63,004 nt of DNA from Flavobacteriaceae bacterium (GTDB taxonomy: Bacteria; Bacteroidota; Bacteroidia; Flavobacteriales; Flavobacteriaceae): contig JABSPK010000018.1 in NCBI GenBank assembly GCA_013214065.1, positions 1 through 63,004 on the forward strand, read 5' to 3'. The notes beneath the pieces were generated by a model, which made no database searches, was not told the origin of the DNA, and saw only the letters and a program-made list of their open reading frames with translations. Position numbers and translations under genes: made by a program. Below are positions 25,952 through 34,506 of the stretch, one piece after another (within the stretch, counting starts at the first letter, position 1; every line of letters begins with the position of its first letter).

Positions 25952-26065
25952 AACTCGTTGTGGTAAACTAATTGCTATGAAAGAGTTTAGTCTACAACAA
26001 GTTTGTTTATTTATTGGTTAGGTTGTTGAAAACGCGCTTTTGCTAGAAAGCGCGTTTTCGTTTTT
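25952..26065 (+). ncRNA. candidate structured small RNA or leader with micro-ORF
   Basis: In the 568-base gap between htpG and the KAS III gene there are two RNA-like hairpins in a row. The first pairs AACT(25952-55)/AGTT(26000-03), GTTGT(25957-61)/ACAAC(25994-98) and TAAACT(25964-69)/AGTTTA(25984-89). Its loop contains the ATG of a 14-codon frame, MKEFSLQQVCLFIG, at 25977-26021. The second is a strong intrinsic terminator. A TATATTTT element about 20 bases upstream resembles a weak -7 box. I see no known RNA family. This could be a small RNA, a peptide gene or an attenuator. The remaining bases of the gap (26066-26356) hold no convincing gene. Confidence 0.5.
26029..26065 (+). terminator. 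strong intrinsic terminator of the small transcript
   Basis: The stem AAAACGCGCTTT/AAAGCGCGTTTT (12 bp) has the loop TGCTAG and is followed by CG and five Ts. No annotated gene ends here, which implies a short transcript upstream of it. Confidence 0.92.
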
Positions 26066-26356
26066 ATGGTCAATTCAAAATAAATGTTGTAGAATTTATG
26101 TTTTTTCCTAAACATAGCTTACCGCCACTGTTCTGATTTTGAACATAAAACCTGCTTTGACGCTTTGATTTCAGGGGTGTTGGAATTCAAATGACCTGGG
26201 AATCTTGTCAGGGTAGCTTCGGAAATCGTTCAGGACGGTAAAGATCACTAAATCGCGAGGCGGTATTTTTTATGGAATTCTGGATTTCTTGCGATTTAAT
26301 TTTTACTTTACCAATGAATAACGACTTTCGTCAAAGAAAGTGTAATGTGTTAGTCT

Positions 26357-27367
26357 ATGTACAATTCTAGAATTGCGGGCCTCGGATATTATGTGCCTGA
26401 CAATGTGGTCACCAATGATGACCTTTCAAAAATCATGGATACCAGTGATGAATGGATTCAGGAGCGGACAGGTATCAAAGAGCGCCGTCATGTGATCAAG
26501 GATTCGGACGTTACGACCACCTCAATGGGAGTAGAGGCCGCCAAAGTGGCCATAGAAAGGGCCGGTATTGATAAGGATGATATCGATTTCATTGTATTCG
26601 CCACCTTGAGCCCAGACTATTATTTTCCGGGACCAGGGGTTTTGGTACAGCGCGACCTTGGAATCAAGACCGTGGGGGCCCTTGATGTTAGAAACCAGTG
26701 TTCCGGCTTCGTTTACGGGCTTTCCGTAGCCGATCAATATGTCAAAAGTGGCATGTATAAGAACGTTTTGGTCATCGGTTCCGAAGTGCATTCACGTGGT
26801 CTCGATATGTCGACCCGTGGTCGTGGGGTTTCGGTCATCTTCGGGGATGGGGCCGGAGCGGCGGTAGTCAGCAGGGAAGAAGACCCTACCAAAGGCATTT
26901 TATCATCGCATTTACACTCCGAAGGGCAACATGCCGAAGAGCTCTCCTTAATCGCCCCCGGTATGGGTAAGCGATGGGTCACCGATATTATAGACGAAAA
27001 TGATCCCGATGATGAATCCTATTTTCCTTACATGAACGGGCAGTTCGTCTTCAAGAACGCCGTAGTTCGCTTTAGTGAAGTGATTATGGAAGGACTTCAG
27101 ACCAATGGTCTCGGCCCTGACGACATCAGTCTGTTGGTGCCCCATCAGGCAAACTTGCGGATCTCACAGTTCGTTCAGAAGAAATTTGGTTTATCGAACG
27201 ATCAAGTGTTCAATAACATCATGAAATACGGCAATACCACGGCGGCATCGATTCCGATCGCCTTGACCGAAGCCTGGGAAGCCGGTCAGGTCAAAGAAGG
27301 CGATGTCGTTGTCTTGGCTGCTTTCGGCAGTGGTTTTACTTGGGGCAGCGTGATCATGCGTTGGTAA
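26357..27367 (+). CDS. fabH: 3-oxoacyl-ACP synthase III family protein
   Basis: The protein has 336 residues and a thiolase fold. The nucleophile cysteine is in DVRNQCSGFVYGL (about residue 116), the catalytic His is in VPHQANLRI (about 259), and the Asn is in KYGNTTAASIPIAL. Other KAS III features are DDLSKIMDTSDEWIQERTGI at the N terminus and the C-terminal LAAFGSGFTWGSVIMRW. These enzymes start fatty acid synthesis by condensing an acyl-CoA with malonyl-ACP. Bacteroidota often have several paralogues, so a role in branched-chain or secondary lipid synthesis is possible. It is monocistronic with its own terminator. Confidence 0.92.
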   Translation: MYNSRIAGLGYYVPDNVVTNDDLSKIMDTSDEWIQERTGIKERRHVIKDSDVTTTSMGVEAAKVAIERAGIDKDDIDFIVFATLSPDYYFPGPGVLVQRDLGIKTVGALDVRNQCSGFVYGLSVADQYVKSGMYKNVLVIGSEVHSRGLDMSTRGRGVSVIFGDGAGAAVVSREEDPTKGILSSHLHSEGQHAEELSLIAPGMGKRWVTDIIDENDPDDESYFPYMNGQFVFKNAVVRFSEVIMEGLQTNGLGPDDISLLVPHQANLRISQFVQKKFGLSNDQVFNNIMKYGNTTAASIPIALTEAWEAGQVKEGDVVVLAAFGSGFTWGSVIMRW

Positions 27368-27389
27368 GTATCCAATTTTGGAAAAGATA

Positions 27390-27419
27390 AACCCTGGCCC
27401 GAACGGACCAGGGTTTTTT
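27390..27419 (+). terminator. intrinsic terminator after KAS III gene
   Basis: The stem AACCCTGG/CCAGGGTT has a ten-base loop and is followed by six Ts, 23 bases past the stop codon. Confidence 0.9.
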
Positions 27420-27725
27420 ATTGACAGACCTTATTAGAACTAACCAACCAATATTCCGAAATAAGGAATGCCAATATGTTCATGGGTGATGCTCGCCCGG
27501 AATGGTCTTTTTTGCCGTTACTTTGGGCTCCGCTTTGGTTGCGGCCTTGAAAACGGCAATATCCAATAGGCAAGGATGTTTCTTTACATGGCTTGTCGTT
27601 GTTGATCGATGATATCAAGTAGACGACAGCTTCGGCAGCTTGTTACACTTTTTGTAAGCTTTAACATAAAATTACAGCCGGTATAGGGGCGGACCATTGC
27701 ACATCAGGTACTTACAAAAAAAATA

Positions 27726-27750
27726 AACCCCGACGATCCCGTCGGGGTTT
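27726..27750. terminator. isolated intrinsic terminator in a gene-free gap
   Basis: The perfect 10-bp stem AAACCCCGAC/GTCGGGGTTT lies in the 526-base gap between the KAS III and CoA-binding genes. T runs occur on both sides; the minus-strand run is longer. No coding gene ends here. Apart from this hairpin and the promoter region before 27894, I see nothing recognisable between 27420 and 27893; a 66-codon minus-strand frame at 27418-27618 lacks coding character. Confidence 0.7.
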
Positions 27751-27893
27751 TCCATTGATAAGCCATACTAAACACTAACCATTAACTATAAAAAAAATAC
27801 AGTCTTACCAATGATTGTACTTGTTCCGATGTAAAGACGTTATTTTTTGCAAATCGTTACGACTTTTACGTAGTTTAACATATAAATTAACAT

Positions 27894-28253
27894 ATGTCGA
27901 CTACCCTGGTATTTGGAGCATCACCGAATCCGAACCGCTACAGCAATTTGGCCGTTCGAAGGTTTCTTGAGAACAAAGTGGATACGGTCGCCTTCGGTAT
28001 TCGAGCCGGAAAAATCGGTGACATACAAATAACGAATAATTTAGGCGAACTACCAAATATAGACACTGTAACGTTATATTTAAGGGGTGAATTGCAAAAG
28101 CAATACTACGATGCCCTCATCGCCCTTGGGCCGAGACGCATCATTTTCAACCCAGGAACGGAGAACCCAGAGTTTTATCGATTACTGGAAGAAAATGGCA
28201 TCGATTACGAAATCGCCTGCACCTTGGTGCTTTTGGGTACCGGCCAATATTAG
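27894..28253 (+). CDS. CoA-binding domain protein (YccU-like)
   Basis: The protein has 119 residues, a single Rossmann-type CoA_binding_2 domain: [20 protein letters not shown] at the N terminus supplies the nucleotide-binding loop, with [20 protein letters not shown] and the conserved ACTLVLL segment near the end (usually preceded by an EN/E-Cys motif in YccU). Family members bind CoA but no reaction is established. Its stop codon overlaps the stop of the converging symporter gene by four bases. Confidence 0.88.
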   Translation: MSTTLVFGASPNPNRYSNLAVRRFLENKVDTVAFGIRAGKIGDIQITNNLGELPNIDTVTLYLRGELQKQYYDALIALGPRRIIFNPGTENPEFYRLLEENGIDYEIACTLVLLGTGQY

Positions 28254-29710
28254 TTCCTTTCGCGTATACACCACAGCCCGAAAAAAGTCAGGAGACCGTT
28301 TAAAGGCAGCAATTCGTAACCCAATACATAACCTCCAAGAAATTCGGGTTCCAATGAACCGATGATGCTGATGAAAACAACAGCCGCCAAGGCTACGATC
28401 CAGACATAGCGGTCTTTTATCTTATGGTCGGTGAAAATACCGAAAGCGAACAGTCCCAGTAAAGGCCCGTAGGTATAACCGGCAACGGTTAGCAGACTGT
28501 CGATGACATTGCTGCTCAAGATGTATTTGAAGGCGATGATGACAATGATCAAGACGATACTCATCCACACATGGGTCTGCTTACGAATTTTCTTTTGGAG
28601 GGACGGGGCCTTGTTTTCAAGTTGCAAAAAATCAACACAGAACGAGGTGGTCAAGGAGGTCAAGGCACTGTCGGCACTGCTGTAGGCCGCGGCGATCAGA
28701 CCTAACATAAAGGTGATCGAAAGGGTCAGTCCCAATCCACTGTTCAAAGCGATTTCGGGAAACAAAAGATCGGTTTTGGGCGTACCGTCCATAAGAGGGA
28801 TGGCAATAGCGTTCCTTTCTGCGTAAATGAACAATAAGGCACCCAAAAGCATAAAGAGAAAGGTAACCCCGACCAACACGACGCTGAAGGACACCATATT
28901 CTTCTGGGCATCACGCAAATTTTTGCAGGTCAGGTTCTTCTGCATCATGTCTTGGTCAAGACCGGTCATACAGATGGTCACGAACATACCCCCTAAAAAG
29001 GACTTCAAAAAGTGGTTTCGCGCTAAGATATCATCGGTGAACAGGAATTTACTGTAGTCTTTCAGTGCATCCGACCCGAGAAACTCCCCGAAGCTCCAAT
29101 CGAGTTCCCGATTGATCAAAATGATCGACAGCACAACCGCCAGGATCATGAACGTGGTCTGAAGGGTATCGGTCCAAACAATGGTTTTGATACCCCCTCT
29201 ATTGGTGTAGATCCAAATCAATACGATTGAAATGATCACTGTGATCTCAAAGGGGATGCCGAAATCATCAAAAACAAATTGCTGCAATACGATGGCGACC
29301 AAATACAATCGAAAGGCCGCTCCCAAAACCCGTGATACGAAAAAGAAAAAAGCCCCAGTTTTATGGCTCATGTACCCGAAACGGGTGAGCAGGTATTCAT
29401 AAATCGAAGTCAAATTCAACCGATAATAAATAGGTAAGAGCAAAAATGCCACCACCAAATACCCAACCAAATAGCCCAAAACGACTTGTAAGTAACTGAA
29501 TTGTGATGCCTCGACCCAGCCCGGCACCGATATAAAGGTCACTCCCGAAAGTGAGGCCCCTACCATTCCGAAGGCGACCACGTACCATGGCGATCTTTTG
29601 CCCGCTTTAAAAAAATCGGCGTTCGAATCGTTTTTCCCCGTGAGATACGAGATCAGGAGCAATACCAAAAAATACAGGGCGATAAGTACGAGTATCTGAC
29701 TTGCGGTCAT
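28250..29710 (-). CDS. sodium:solute symporter family protein
   Basis: The ATG at 29710 gives 486 residues, the usual length. A much longer open frame extends over the opposite strand of recR and is not protein-coding there. The protein begins [20 protein letters not shown] and has about thirteen hydrophobic segments. [20 protein letters not shown] and [20 protein letters not shown] match the conserved SSS signature at helices 1-3, and [20 protein letters not shown] near helix 8 carries the sodium-site serines. It moves a solute (sugar, amino acid or sialic acid-like) with sodium. The substrate cannot be read from the sequence. It is divergent from recR, with 79 bases between starts. Confidence 0.9.
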   Translation of the reverse strand: MTASQILVLIALYFLVLLLISYLTGKNDSNADFFKAGKRSPWYVVAFGMVGASLSGVTFISVPGWVEASQFSYLQVVLGYLVGYLVVAFLLLPIYYRLNLTSIYEYLLTRFGYMSHKTGAFFFFVSRVLGAAFRLYLVAIVLQQFVFDDFGIPFEITVIISIVLIWIYTNRGGIKTIVWTDTLQTTFMILAVVLSIILINRELDWSFGEFLGSDALKDYSKFLFTDDILARNHFLKSFLGGMFVTICMTGLDQDMMQKNLTCKNLRDAQKNMVSFSVVLVGVTFLFMLLGALLFIYAERNAIAIPLMDGTPKTDLLFPEIALNSGLGLTLSITFMLGLIAAAYSSADSALTSLTTSFCVDFLQLENKAPSLQKKIRKQTHVWMSIVLIIVIIAFKYILSSNVIDSLLTVAGYTYGPLLGLFAFGIFTDHKIKDRYVWIVALAAVVFISIIGSLEPEFLGGYVLGYELLPLNGLLTFFGLWCIRERN

Positions 29711-29765
29711 GGGCGATGGATTCGTTCGCAAAGTACGAATATCTCTTTGGATAAATGTAAAATCG

Positions 29766-29773
29766 TAATTTTG
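29766..29773 (+). promoter_or_regulatory. recR -7 promoter element
   Basis: TAATTTTG is an exact match to the Bacteroidota TAnnTTTG box, 16 bases before the recR ATG, with TTTG at 29746-29749 upstream. The spacing (16 bases) is shorter than usual, so only the -7 box is confident. Confidence 0.5.
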
Positions 29774-29789
29774 CCAAAGAAGGATTTGT

Positions 29790-30413
29790 ATGGACTTTTC
29801 GTCAAAACTATTGGAGAATGCCGTTGATGAAATGGCGCAGTTACCGGGTATCGGGAAGCGTACCGCCTTGCGTTTGGTGTTGCATTTGTTGCGACGACCG
29901 AGCGAACAGGTACGCGATTTGACCGAGGCACTTTCCAAACTGCGCGATGAAGTCAAGTTTTGTCGCGATTGCCATAACATTTCGGATACTGAAATCTGCG
30001 AGATATGCAGTAATCCCAAACGGGATAAAGGCTTGATTTGCGTCGTTGAAGATGTTAGGGACGTTATGGCTATCGAGAATACCTCCCAATACCAGGGCCT
30101 ATACCACGTTTTGGGCGGAAAGATATCGCCTATGGAAGGGGTGGGTCCACAAGACTTGAATATCGCCTCCTTGGTCGCACGTGTGAAAAAGGGTGGTGTT
30201 CGGGAATTGATTTTCGCCCTGAGCCCTACGATGGAGGGCGACACCACCAACTTTTACATCTTTCGACAGCTCGCGGGCACCGATGTGGCCACGTCAACCA
30301 TTGCGAGGGGAATTTCCGTTGGCGATGAACTTGAATATGCAGACGAGGTGACCTTGGGACGGAGCATATTGCACCGGGTTCCGTTTGAAAATTCGATCAA
30401 AGCGAATGGATAA
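29790..30413 (+). CDS. recR: recombination mediator protein RecR
   Basis: The protein has 207 residues. The helix-hairpin-helix ([20 protein letters not shown]) is followed by the four-cysteine zinc finger ([16 protein letters not shown]) and the Toprim domain ([14 protein letters not shown] through [15 protein letters not shown]). RecR works with RecO and RecF to load RecA on SSB-coated single-stranded DNA. Length and all motifs are normal. Its promoter box lies in the short gap to the divergent symporter gene. Confidence 0.97.
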   Translation: MDFSSKLLENAVDEMAQLPGIGKRTALRLVLHLLRRPSEQVRDLTEALSKLRDEVKFCRDCHNISDTEICEICSNPKRDKGLICVVEDVRDVMAIENTSQYQGLYHVLGGKISPMEGVGPQDLNIASLVARVKKGGVRELIFALSPTMEGDTTNFYIFRQLAGTDVATSTIARGISVGDELEYADEVTLGRSILHRVPFENSIKANG

Positions 30414-30452
30414 TTAAGTGAAATTAAATCAATAAAACAGGCTTTTTTTTGT

Positions 30453-30460
30453 TATTTTTG
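30453..30460 (+). promoter_or_regulatory. -7 element before the E2 gene
   Basis: TATTTTTG, an exact Bacteroidota -7 box, lies 38 bases before the ATG at 30498. It supports transcription independent of recR. No clear -33 TTTG was found at the usual distance. Confidence 0.5.
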
Positions 30461-30497
30461 CAAAATAATTCCAGTATAAGGCACGTTGATTAAGAAT

Positions 30498-31859
30498 ATG
30501 TCAAAATTTGAATTGAAATTACCGCAAATGGGGGAAAGTGTCGCCGAGGCGACTTTGACCTCTTGGTTGAAAGATGTAGGAGAGACGATTGAAATGGATG
30601 AGGCCATTTTTGAAATCGCCACCGATAAGGTCGATTCCGAAGTTCCTAGTGAGGTTGAAGGGGTGTTGGTCGAGAAACGTTTTGAAATCGACGACATCAT
30701 CAAAGTGGGTGAGGTCGTTGCGGTCATCGAGATCGAAGGTGCTGCCGAAGTGGCCAATACCACCCCGGATGTTGAAGTCAAGGTCGAAACCCAAGTCGAA
30801 GTACCGGCTTCGGCCGCCGTATTGGAACAAGAAATGGAATCGGTCAAAACGGCATCCATTCCTAGCGGTCCCGTGAGTTCGACCTCTGAACGCTTTTATT
30901 CCCCTTTGGTGAAGAATATCGCCAAACAAGAAGGGGTGACCCAAGCAGAGTTGGACACCCTTCCAGGAACAGGTAAGGAGGGACGGGTGACCAAAAACGA
31001 TATCTTGTCCTTCGTGGCCAAACGTGCTACCAATGGCACTGCAGTGGCCCCAGAACCCAAAGCGGAAGCTGCTGTACCCACAAAACCGGTTCAAAGCGAA
31101 CAGGCAGCCCCGGTGAAAGCGAAACCCGTGACCCCGATTGCGATCAGCGCTGACGATGAGGTCATTCCGTTGACCAGAATGGGCAAACTAATCGCCCATC
31201 ACATGACCGAGAGCATCGCCACTTCGGCACATGTACAAAGTTTTGTGGAAGTGGACGTGACCAATGTGGTCAACTGGCGTAATAAGGTGAAAAAAGACTT
31301 TGAGGCACGCGAAGGTGAAAAATTGACCTTCACCCCGATATTCATGGAAGCGGTTGCCGTGGCATTGAAGAAATTTCCGATGATGAACATCTCTTTGGAT
31401 GGAGATAACGTCATTAAGAAAAGGAACATCAACCTCGGTATGGCGGCTGCCTTACCCGACGGCAATCTGATCGTTCCCGTCATCAAAAATGCCGATCAAT
31501 TGAATTTGGTGGGCATGGCGAAGACCGTCAACGATTTGGCGGGCCGGGCACGTAACAATGCGTTGAAGCCTGATGAAGTAAAAGGAGGTACCTATACGGT
31601 GACCAATGTCGGTAGCTTCGGAAGTATTTTCGGAACACCGATCATCAATCAACCACAGGTAGGTATCTTGGCCTTGGGTGCCATACGAAAGATCCCTTCC
31701 GTTATTGAAACCGATGAAGGCGATTTCATCGCGGTCAGGAGTAAGATGTTCTTGTCGCATAGCTATGATCATCGCGTAGTCAATGGCGCTTTGGGCGGAA
31801 TGTTCGTCAAGGCGGTTGCCGATTATCTCGAAGCTTGGGACAGCAACCGGGAAATCTGA
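30498..31859 (+). CDS. 2-oxo acid dehydrogenase complex dihydrolipoyl acyltransferase (E2)
   Basis: The protein has 453 residues from the ATG at 30498. The lipoyl domain (residues 1-78) has its lysine K44 in EIATDKVDSEV. An Ala/Pro/Glu-rich linker follows, then the peripheral-subunit-binding domain (about 131-170, FYSPLVKNIAKQEG) and a second linker. The catalytic domain ends with SHSYDHRVVNGALGG, which holds the active-site His and Asp. E2 transfers acyl groups to CoA in the pyruvate, 2-oxoglutarate or branched-chain complexes. The MGESVAEATLTSWLKD type of lipoyl domain fits the branched-chain or broad class. No E1 or E3 gene is adjacent, so the partner complex is uncertain. Confidence 0.93.
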   Translation: MSKFELKLPQMGESVAEATLTSWLKDVGETIEMDEAIFEIATDKVDSEVPSEVEGVLVEKRFEIDDIIKVGEVVAVIEIEGAAEVANTTPDVEVKVETQVEVPASAAVLEQEMESVKTASIPSGPVSSTSERFYSPLVKNIAKQEGVTQAELDTLPGTGKEGRVTKNDILSFVAKRATNGTAVAPEPKAEAAVPTKPVQSEQAAPVKAKPVTPIAISADDEVIPLTRMGKLIAHHMTESIATSAHVQSFVEVDVTNVVNWRNKVKKDFEAREGEKLTFTPIFMEAVAVALKKFPMMNISLDGDNVIKKRNINLGMAAALPDGNLIVPVIKNADQLNLVGMAKTVNDLAGRARNNALKPDEVKGGTYTVTNVGSFGSIFGTPIINQPQVGILALGAIRKIPSVIETDEGDFIAVRSKMFLSHSYDHRVVNGALGGMFVKAVADYLEAWDSNREI

Positions 31860-31903
31860 CCGAATCCCTACTTTTTGATGTAGTATTTAGTACTTTCGGG
31901 CTT

Positions 31904-32689
31904 ATGAAACCACAGCTGCCCGTCAAGGTGTTCTTATTGTGGGTCATCAGCATTGGGCTTGCGATGGCGCAGGACCCCGAGGCTTATGAAGTCAGGTCCT
32001 TCGAATCGGAAGGATCGCTCTTGCCCTACAGGATATTACTGCCCGAAAATTTCGATAGCGACCAAAAGTACCCCTTGATTTTGGTACTGCATGGTTCTGG
32101 AGAGCGGGGTGATGATAATACCTCGCAATTGGTACATGGCTCCGAACTGTTTTTAAAGGAAAGTATCCGCCAACGTTTTCCGGCCATCGTGGTTTTTCCA
32201 CAATGTGCCGCCGGAAGCAGTTGGGCCCGAATCGATGTTCGGGGTGAAGGCAGTGCGCGGGAGTTGCTCTTTTTTGAAAATGCCCCACCCACTACGGATA
32301 TGGTGTTGTTGGAAGGCTTGATCAAAGCCCTACGCAAACAATACAAAATCGATCGTAGGCGTATGTACGTCGGTGGGCTTTCCATGGGGGGTATGGGTAC
32401 CTTTGAAATCGTACGGCGCAATCCGAAGATGTTCGCGGCCGCTTTTCCGATTTGCGGGGGCGCCAATCCCAAAATCGCCAAAAAACTGAAACGACCCGCT
32501 TGGTGGGTATTTCATGGCGGGGCCGACAAAGTGGTCGACCCTGGATGCTCTTCCCGAATGGTCACGGCATTGAACGGTGTCGGGGCCACGGTCAAGTATT
32601 CGCTTTATCCCGATATCGGACACAATAGTTGGGACAACGCCTTTGCCGAAAAAGACCTGCTCCCATGGTTATTTTCACAAACCAAATAA
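31904..32689 (+). CDS. secreted esterase / polyhydroxybutyrate depolymerase-like hydrolase
   Basis: The ATG at 31904 gives 261 residues with a signal peptide ending near LAMAQ; the longer frame from 31835 would bury it. The catalytic Ser is in YVGGLSMGGMG, the Asp in HGGADKVVDPG and the His in DIGHNSWDNAF. LILVLHGSGERGDDNTSQLV supplies the oxyanion region. Members of this phospholipase/carboxylesterase-like family cleave esters, including feruloyl or short-chain polyester bonds. The substrate is not evident. The start lies 44 bases after the E2 stop, so they may share a transcript. Confidence 0.88.
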   Translation: MKPQLPVKVFLLWVISIGLAMAQDPEAYEVRSFESEGSLLPYRILLPENFDSDQKYPLILVLHGSGERGDDNTSQLVHGSELFLKESIRQRFPAIVVFPQCAAGSSWARIDVRGEGSARELLFFENAPPTTDMVLLEGLIKALRKQYKIDRRRMYVGGLSMGGMGTFEIVRRNPKMFAAAFPICGGANPKIAKKLKRPAWWVFHGGADKVVDPGCSSRMVTALNGVGATVKYSLYPDIGHNSWDNAFAEKDLLPWLFSQTK

Positions 32690-32693
32690 CATC

Positions 32694-33470
32694 ATGCAAT
32701 TAGATCTGAAAAAACCACTCTGCTTTTTTGATTTGGAAACCACCGGTACCAATGTAGCCAAAGACCGAATCGTTGAGATTTCCATATTAAAGGTCCTGCC
32801 CAACGGCAATAGGGAGAGCAAGACCTGGCTGGTGAATCCTGAAATGGAGATTCCCGCCGAAGTCGTTGAGATACATGGAATTTCAAATGAACGGGTCGCT
32901 GATGCGCCGACCTTCAAACAACTGTCCAAAGAAATCTATTCAATGATACGCGATAGCGATTTGGCCGGCTTCAATTCGGATCGCTTCGACATTCCGTTGT
33001 TGGCCGAGGAAATGTTGCGTGCCGAAGTCGATTTCGATATGAAGGTCATGGTTTCGGTCGACGTACAGACTATTTTCCACAAAATGGAAAAAAGGACCTT
33101 AGGAGCCGCTTATAAGTTTTATTGTGATAAGGAACTGGAGGATGCCCACAGTGCAAGTGCCGATACCATGGCGACCTATGAAGTATTGTTAGCGCAATTA
33201 GACCGTTATCCGGAACTGGAAAACGACGTGAAGAAACTTTCGGCTTTCACCACCAGACGCCAATCGCTTGATTTCGCAGGATTCATAGGTCTCGATAAGC
33301 AACACGAACCCATATTCACTTTCGGTAAACACAAGGGGCGAAAAGTCGATGAAGTGCTCGAAAAGGAACCCGGTTATTTCGGATGGATACTAAACGCCGA
33401 TTTTCCGCTATACACCAAAAAGGTACTGACCCAACTGAAATTGGGCAAACTCAACAACAAACTGTCTTAA
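32694..33470 (+). CDS. DEDDh 3'-5' exonuclease (DnaQ/RNase T-like)
   Basis: The ATG at 32694 gives 258 residues. Motif Exo I is in CFFDLETTGTNVAKDRIVEI, Exo II in LAGFNSDRFDIPLLAEE and Exo III in EDAHSASADTMATYEVL with the DEDDh histidine. The C-terminal 60 residues (EPIFTFGKHKGRKVDEVLEK) form a small DUF3820-like tail seen on such exonucleases in Bacteroidota. It hydrolyses DNA or RNA from the 3' end. It starts four bases after the esterase stop and precedes the FAH gene by nine bases. Confidence 0.92.
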   Translation: MQLDLKKPLCFFDLETTGTNVAKDRIVEISILKVLPNGNRESKTWLVNPEMEIPAEVVEIHGISNERVADAPTFKQLSKEIYSMIRDSDLAGFNSDRFDIPLLAEEMLRAEVDFDMKVMVSVDVQTIFHKMEKRTLGAAYKFYCDKELEDAHSASADTMATYEVLLAQLDRYPELENDVKKLSAFTTRRQSLDFAGFIGLDKQHEPIFTFGKHKGRKVDEVLEKEPGYFGWILNADFPLYTKKVLTQLKLGKLNNKLS

Positions 33471-33479
33471 AATCCAGCG

Positions 33480-34091
33480 ATGAAATTAATCTGTATCGGA
33501 CGCAATTATGCGGCCCATATCGACGAATTGGCCAACGAACGCCCTGAAGAACCGGTGGTGTTCATCAAACCCGATTCGGCTATTCTTCCGAAAGAACAGG
33601 ACTTCTACATTCCGGAGTTTTCCGATAACATCCATTATGAAGTCGAACTATTGGTCAAAATCGACAAGGTCGGCAAGCACATCGCCCCTAAGTTCGCCCA
33701 TAAGTATTACAGTGAGATCGGACTGGGTATCGACTTTACCGCCAGGGACCTACAATCGCGTCTAAAAGCGAAGGGTCTGCCTTGGGAAAAGGCCAAAGGG
33801 TTTGATGGTTCCGCGGTTGTCGGTAAGTGGTTGGATAAAAATATGTACGAAAATACTCAAGAACTGGGGTTTTCCTTGTTAAAAAATGGGGAAATTGTCC
33901 AAAATGGTCATACCAGCCTGATGTTGTGGAAAATAGATGAGCTTATCGCCCATGTTTCGACCTATTTTATGCTAAAAAAGGGGGATATTCTGTTTACCGG
34001 AACGCCTGCCGGGGTTGGAAAAGTGTCCCCAAATGATTACCTTCAAGGAAGAATAGAAGACAAGGAACTGTTCGCAGTCCGCATCAAATAA
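33480..34091 (+). CDS. fumarylacetoacetate hydrolase family protein
   Basis: This protein has 203 residues, the short single-domain form of the FAH fold. Metal-binding and active-site residues lie in the YEVELLVKI, IGLGIDFTARDLQ and KGFDGSAVVG segments, and the family hallmark FTGTPAGVGKVSPND is near the C terminus. Short members such as FAHD1 homologues act as acylpyruvate hydrolases or oxaloacetate decarboxylases. The stop overlaps the next start (TAATG), so translation is coupled. Confidence 0.92.
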   Translation: MKLICIGRNYAAHIDELANERPEEPVVFIKPDSAILPKEQDFYIPEFSDNIHYEVELLVKIDKVGKHIAPKFAHKYYSEIGLGIDFTARDLQSRLKAKGLPWEKAKGFDGSAVVGKWLDKNMYENTQELGFSLLKNGEIVQNGHTSLMLWKIDELIAHVSTYFMLKKGDILFTGTPAGVGKVSPNDYLQGRIEDKELFAVRIK

Positions 34092-34429
34092 TGATTTACA
34101 GTTTAGACAAAATCAACGAAATGGCAGAAGGAGATGAAGATTTCATCCTTTCCGTGGTATCCGTTTTTTTAGAAGAGGTACCTACCGATCTCAATGATTT
34201 GGAACAAGCCATTCAAACCAAGAATTACGAACAGATTTACAAGCTTGCCCACAAGATCAAACCCAATGTCGATTTGTTGGGGATGGAGCAAACCCGTGCC
34301 ATAGCCCTTGAAATCGAAACCTTGGGGAAGACCTCGGGAAGCTACGACGCCATCGTACAGATTTTTCCATTGCTCAAGCGTGACGTGGAACAGGTTATCG
34401 GTGAGCTCCAAAAGGACTTCGACGTCTAA
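34091..34429 (+). CDS. histidine phosphotransfer (Hpt) domain protein
   Basis: The product has 112 residues and is a stand-alone Hpt four-helix bundle. The phospho-accepting histidine is H54 in KLAHKIKPNVDLLGM. Hpt proteins pass phosphate between hybrid sensor kinases and response regulators; the cognate kinase is not in this window. It overlaps the FAH gene by one base, which links it to that transcript. Confidence 0.88.
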   Translation: MIYSLDKINEMAEGDEDFILSVVSVFLEEVPTDLNDLEQAIQTKNYEQIYKLAHKIKPNVDLLGMEQTRAIALEIETLGKTSGSYDAIVQIFPLLKRDVEQVIGELQKDFDV

Positions 34430-34458
34430 GACCGCCACGATTTATCCATTACATTACT

Positions 34459-34466
34459 TATTTTTG
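34459..34466 (+). promoter_or_regulatory. cinA -7 promoter element
   Basis: TATTTTTG is an exact Bacteroidota -7 box, 41 bases before the cinA ATG. The -33 region (TTTA at 34441) is a weak match. Confidence 0.5.
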
Positions 34467-34506
34467 CCATCTTCATCAGGGGAAAACCCTAGGTTGAACT
34501 ACACGT

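Noticed and set aside
26272-26374. Small plus-strand frame running into the KAS III start
   Set aside because: It starts without a supporting promoter and ends inside the first codons of the real gene.
27418-27618. 66-codon minus-strand frame in the KAS III downstream gap
   Set aside because: It overlaps the end of the KAS III terminator, has no recognisable features and atypical composition.
28250-30250. Very long leftward frame of 666 codons
   Set aside because: The first 180 codons are the antisense of recR; the symporter family starts at the ATG at 29710.
31835-31903. N-terminal extension of the esterase gene
   Set aside because: It overlaps the E2 coding end and would bury the signal peptide that begins at 31904.
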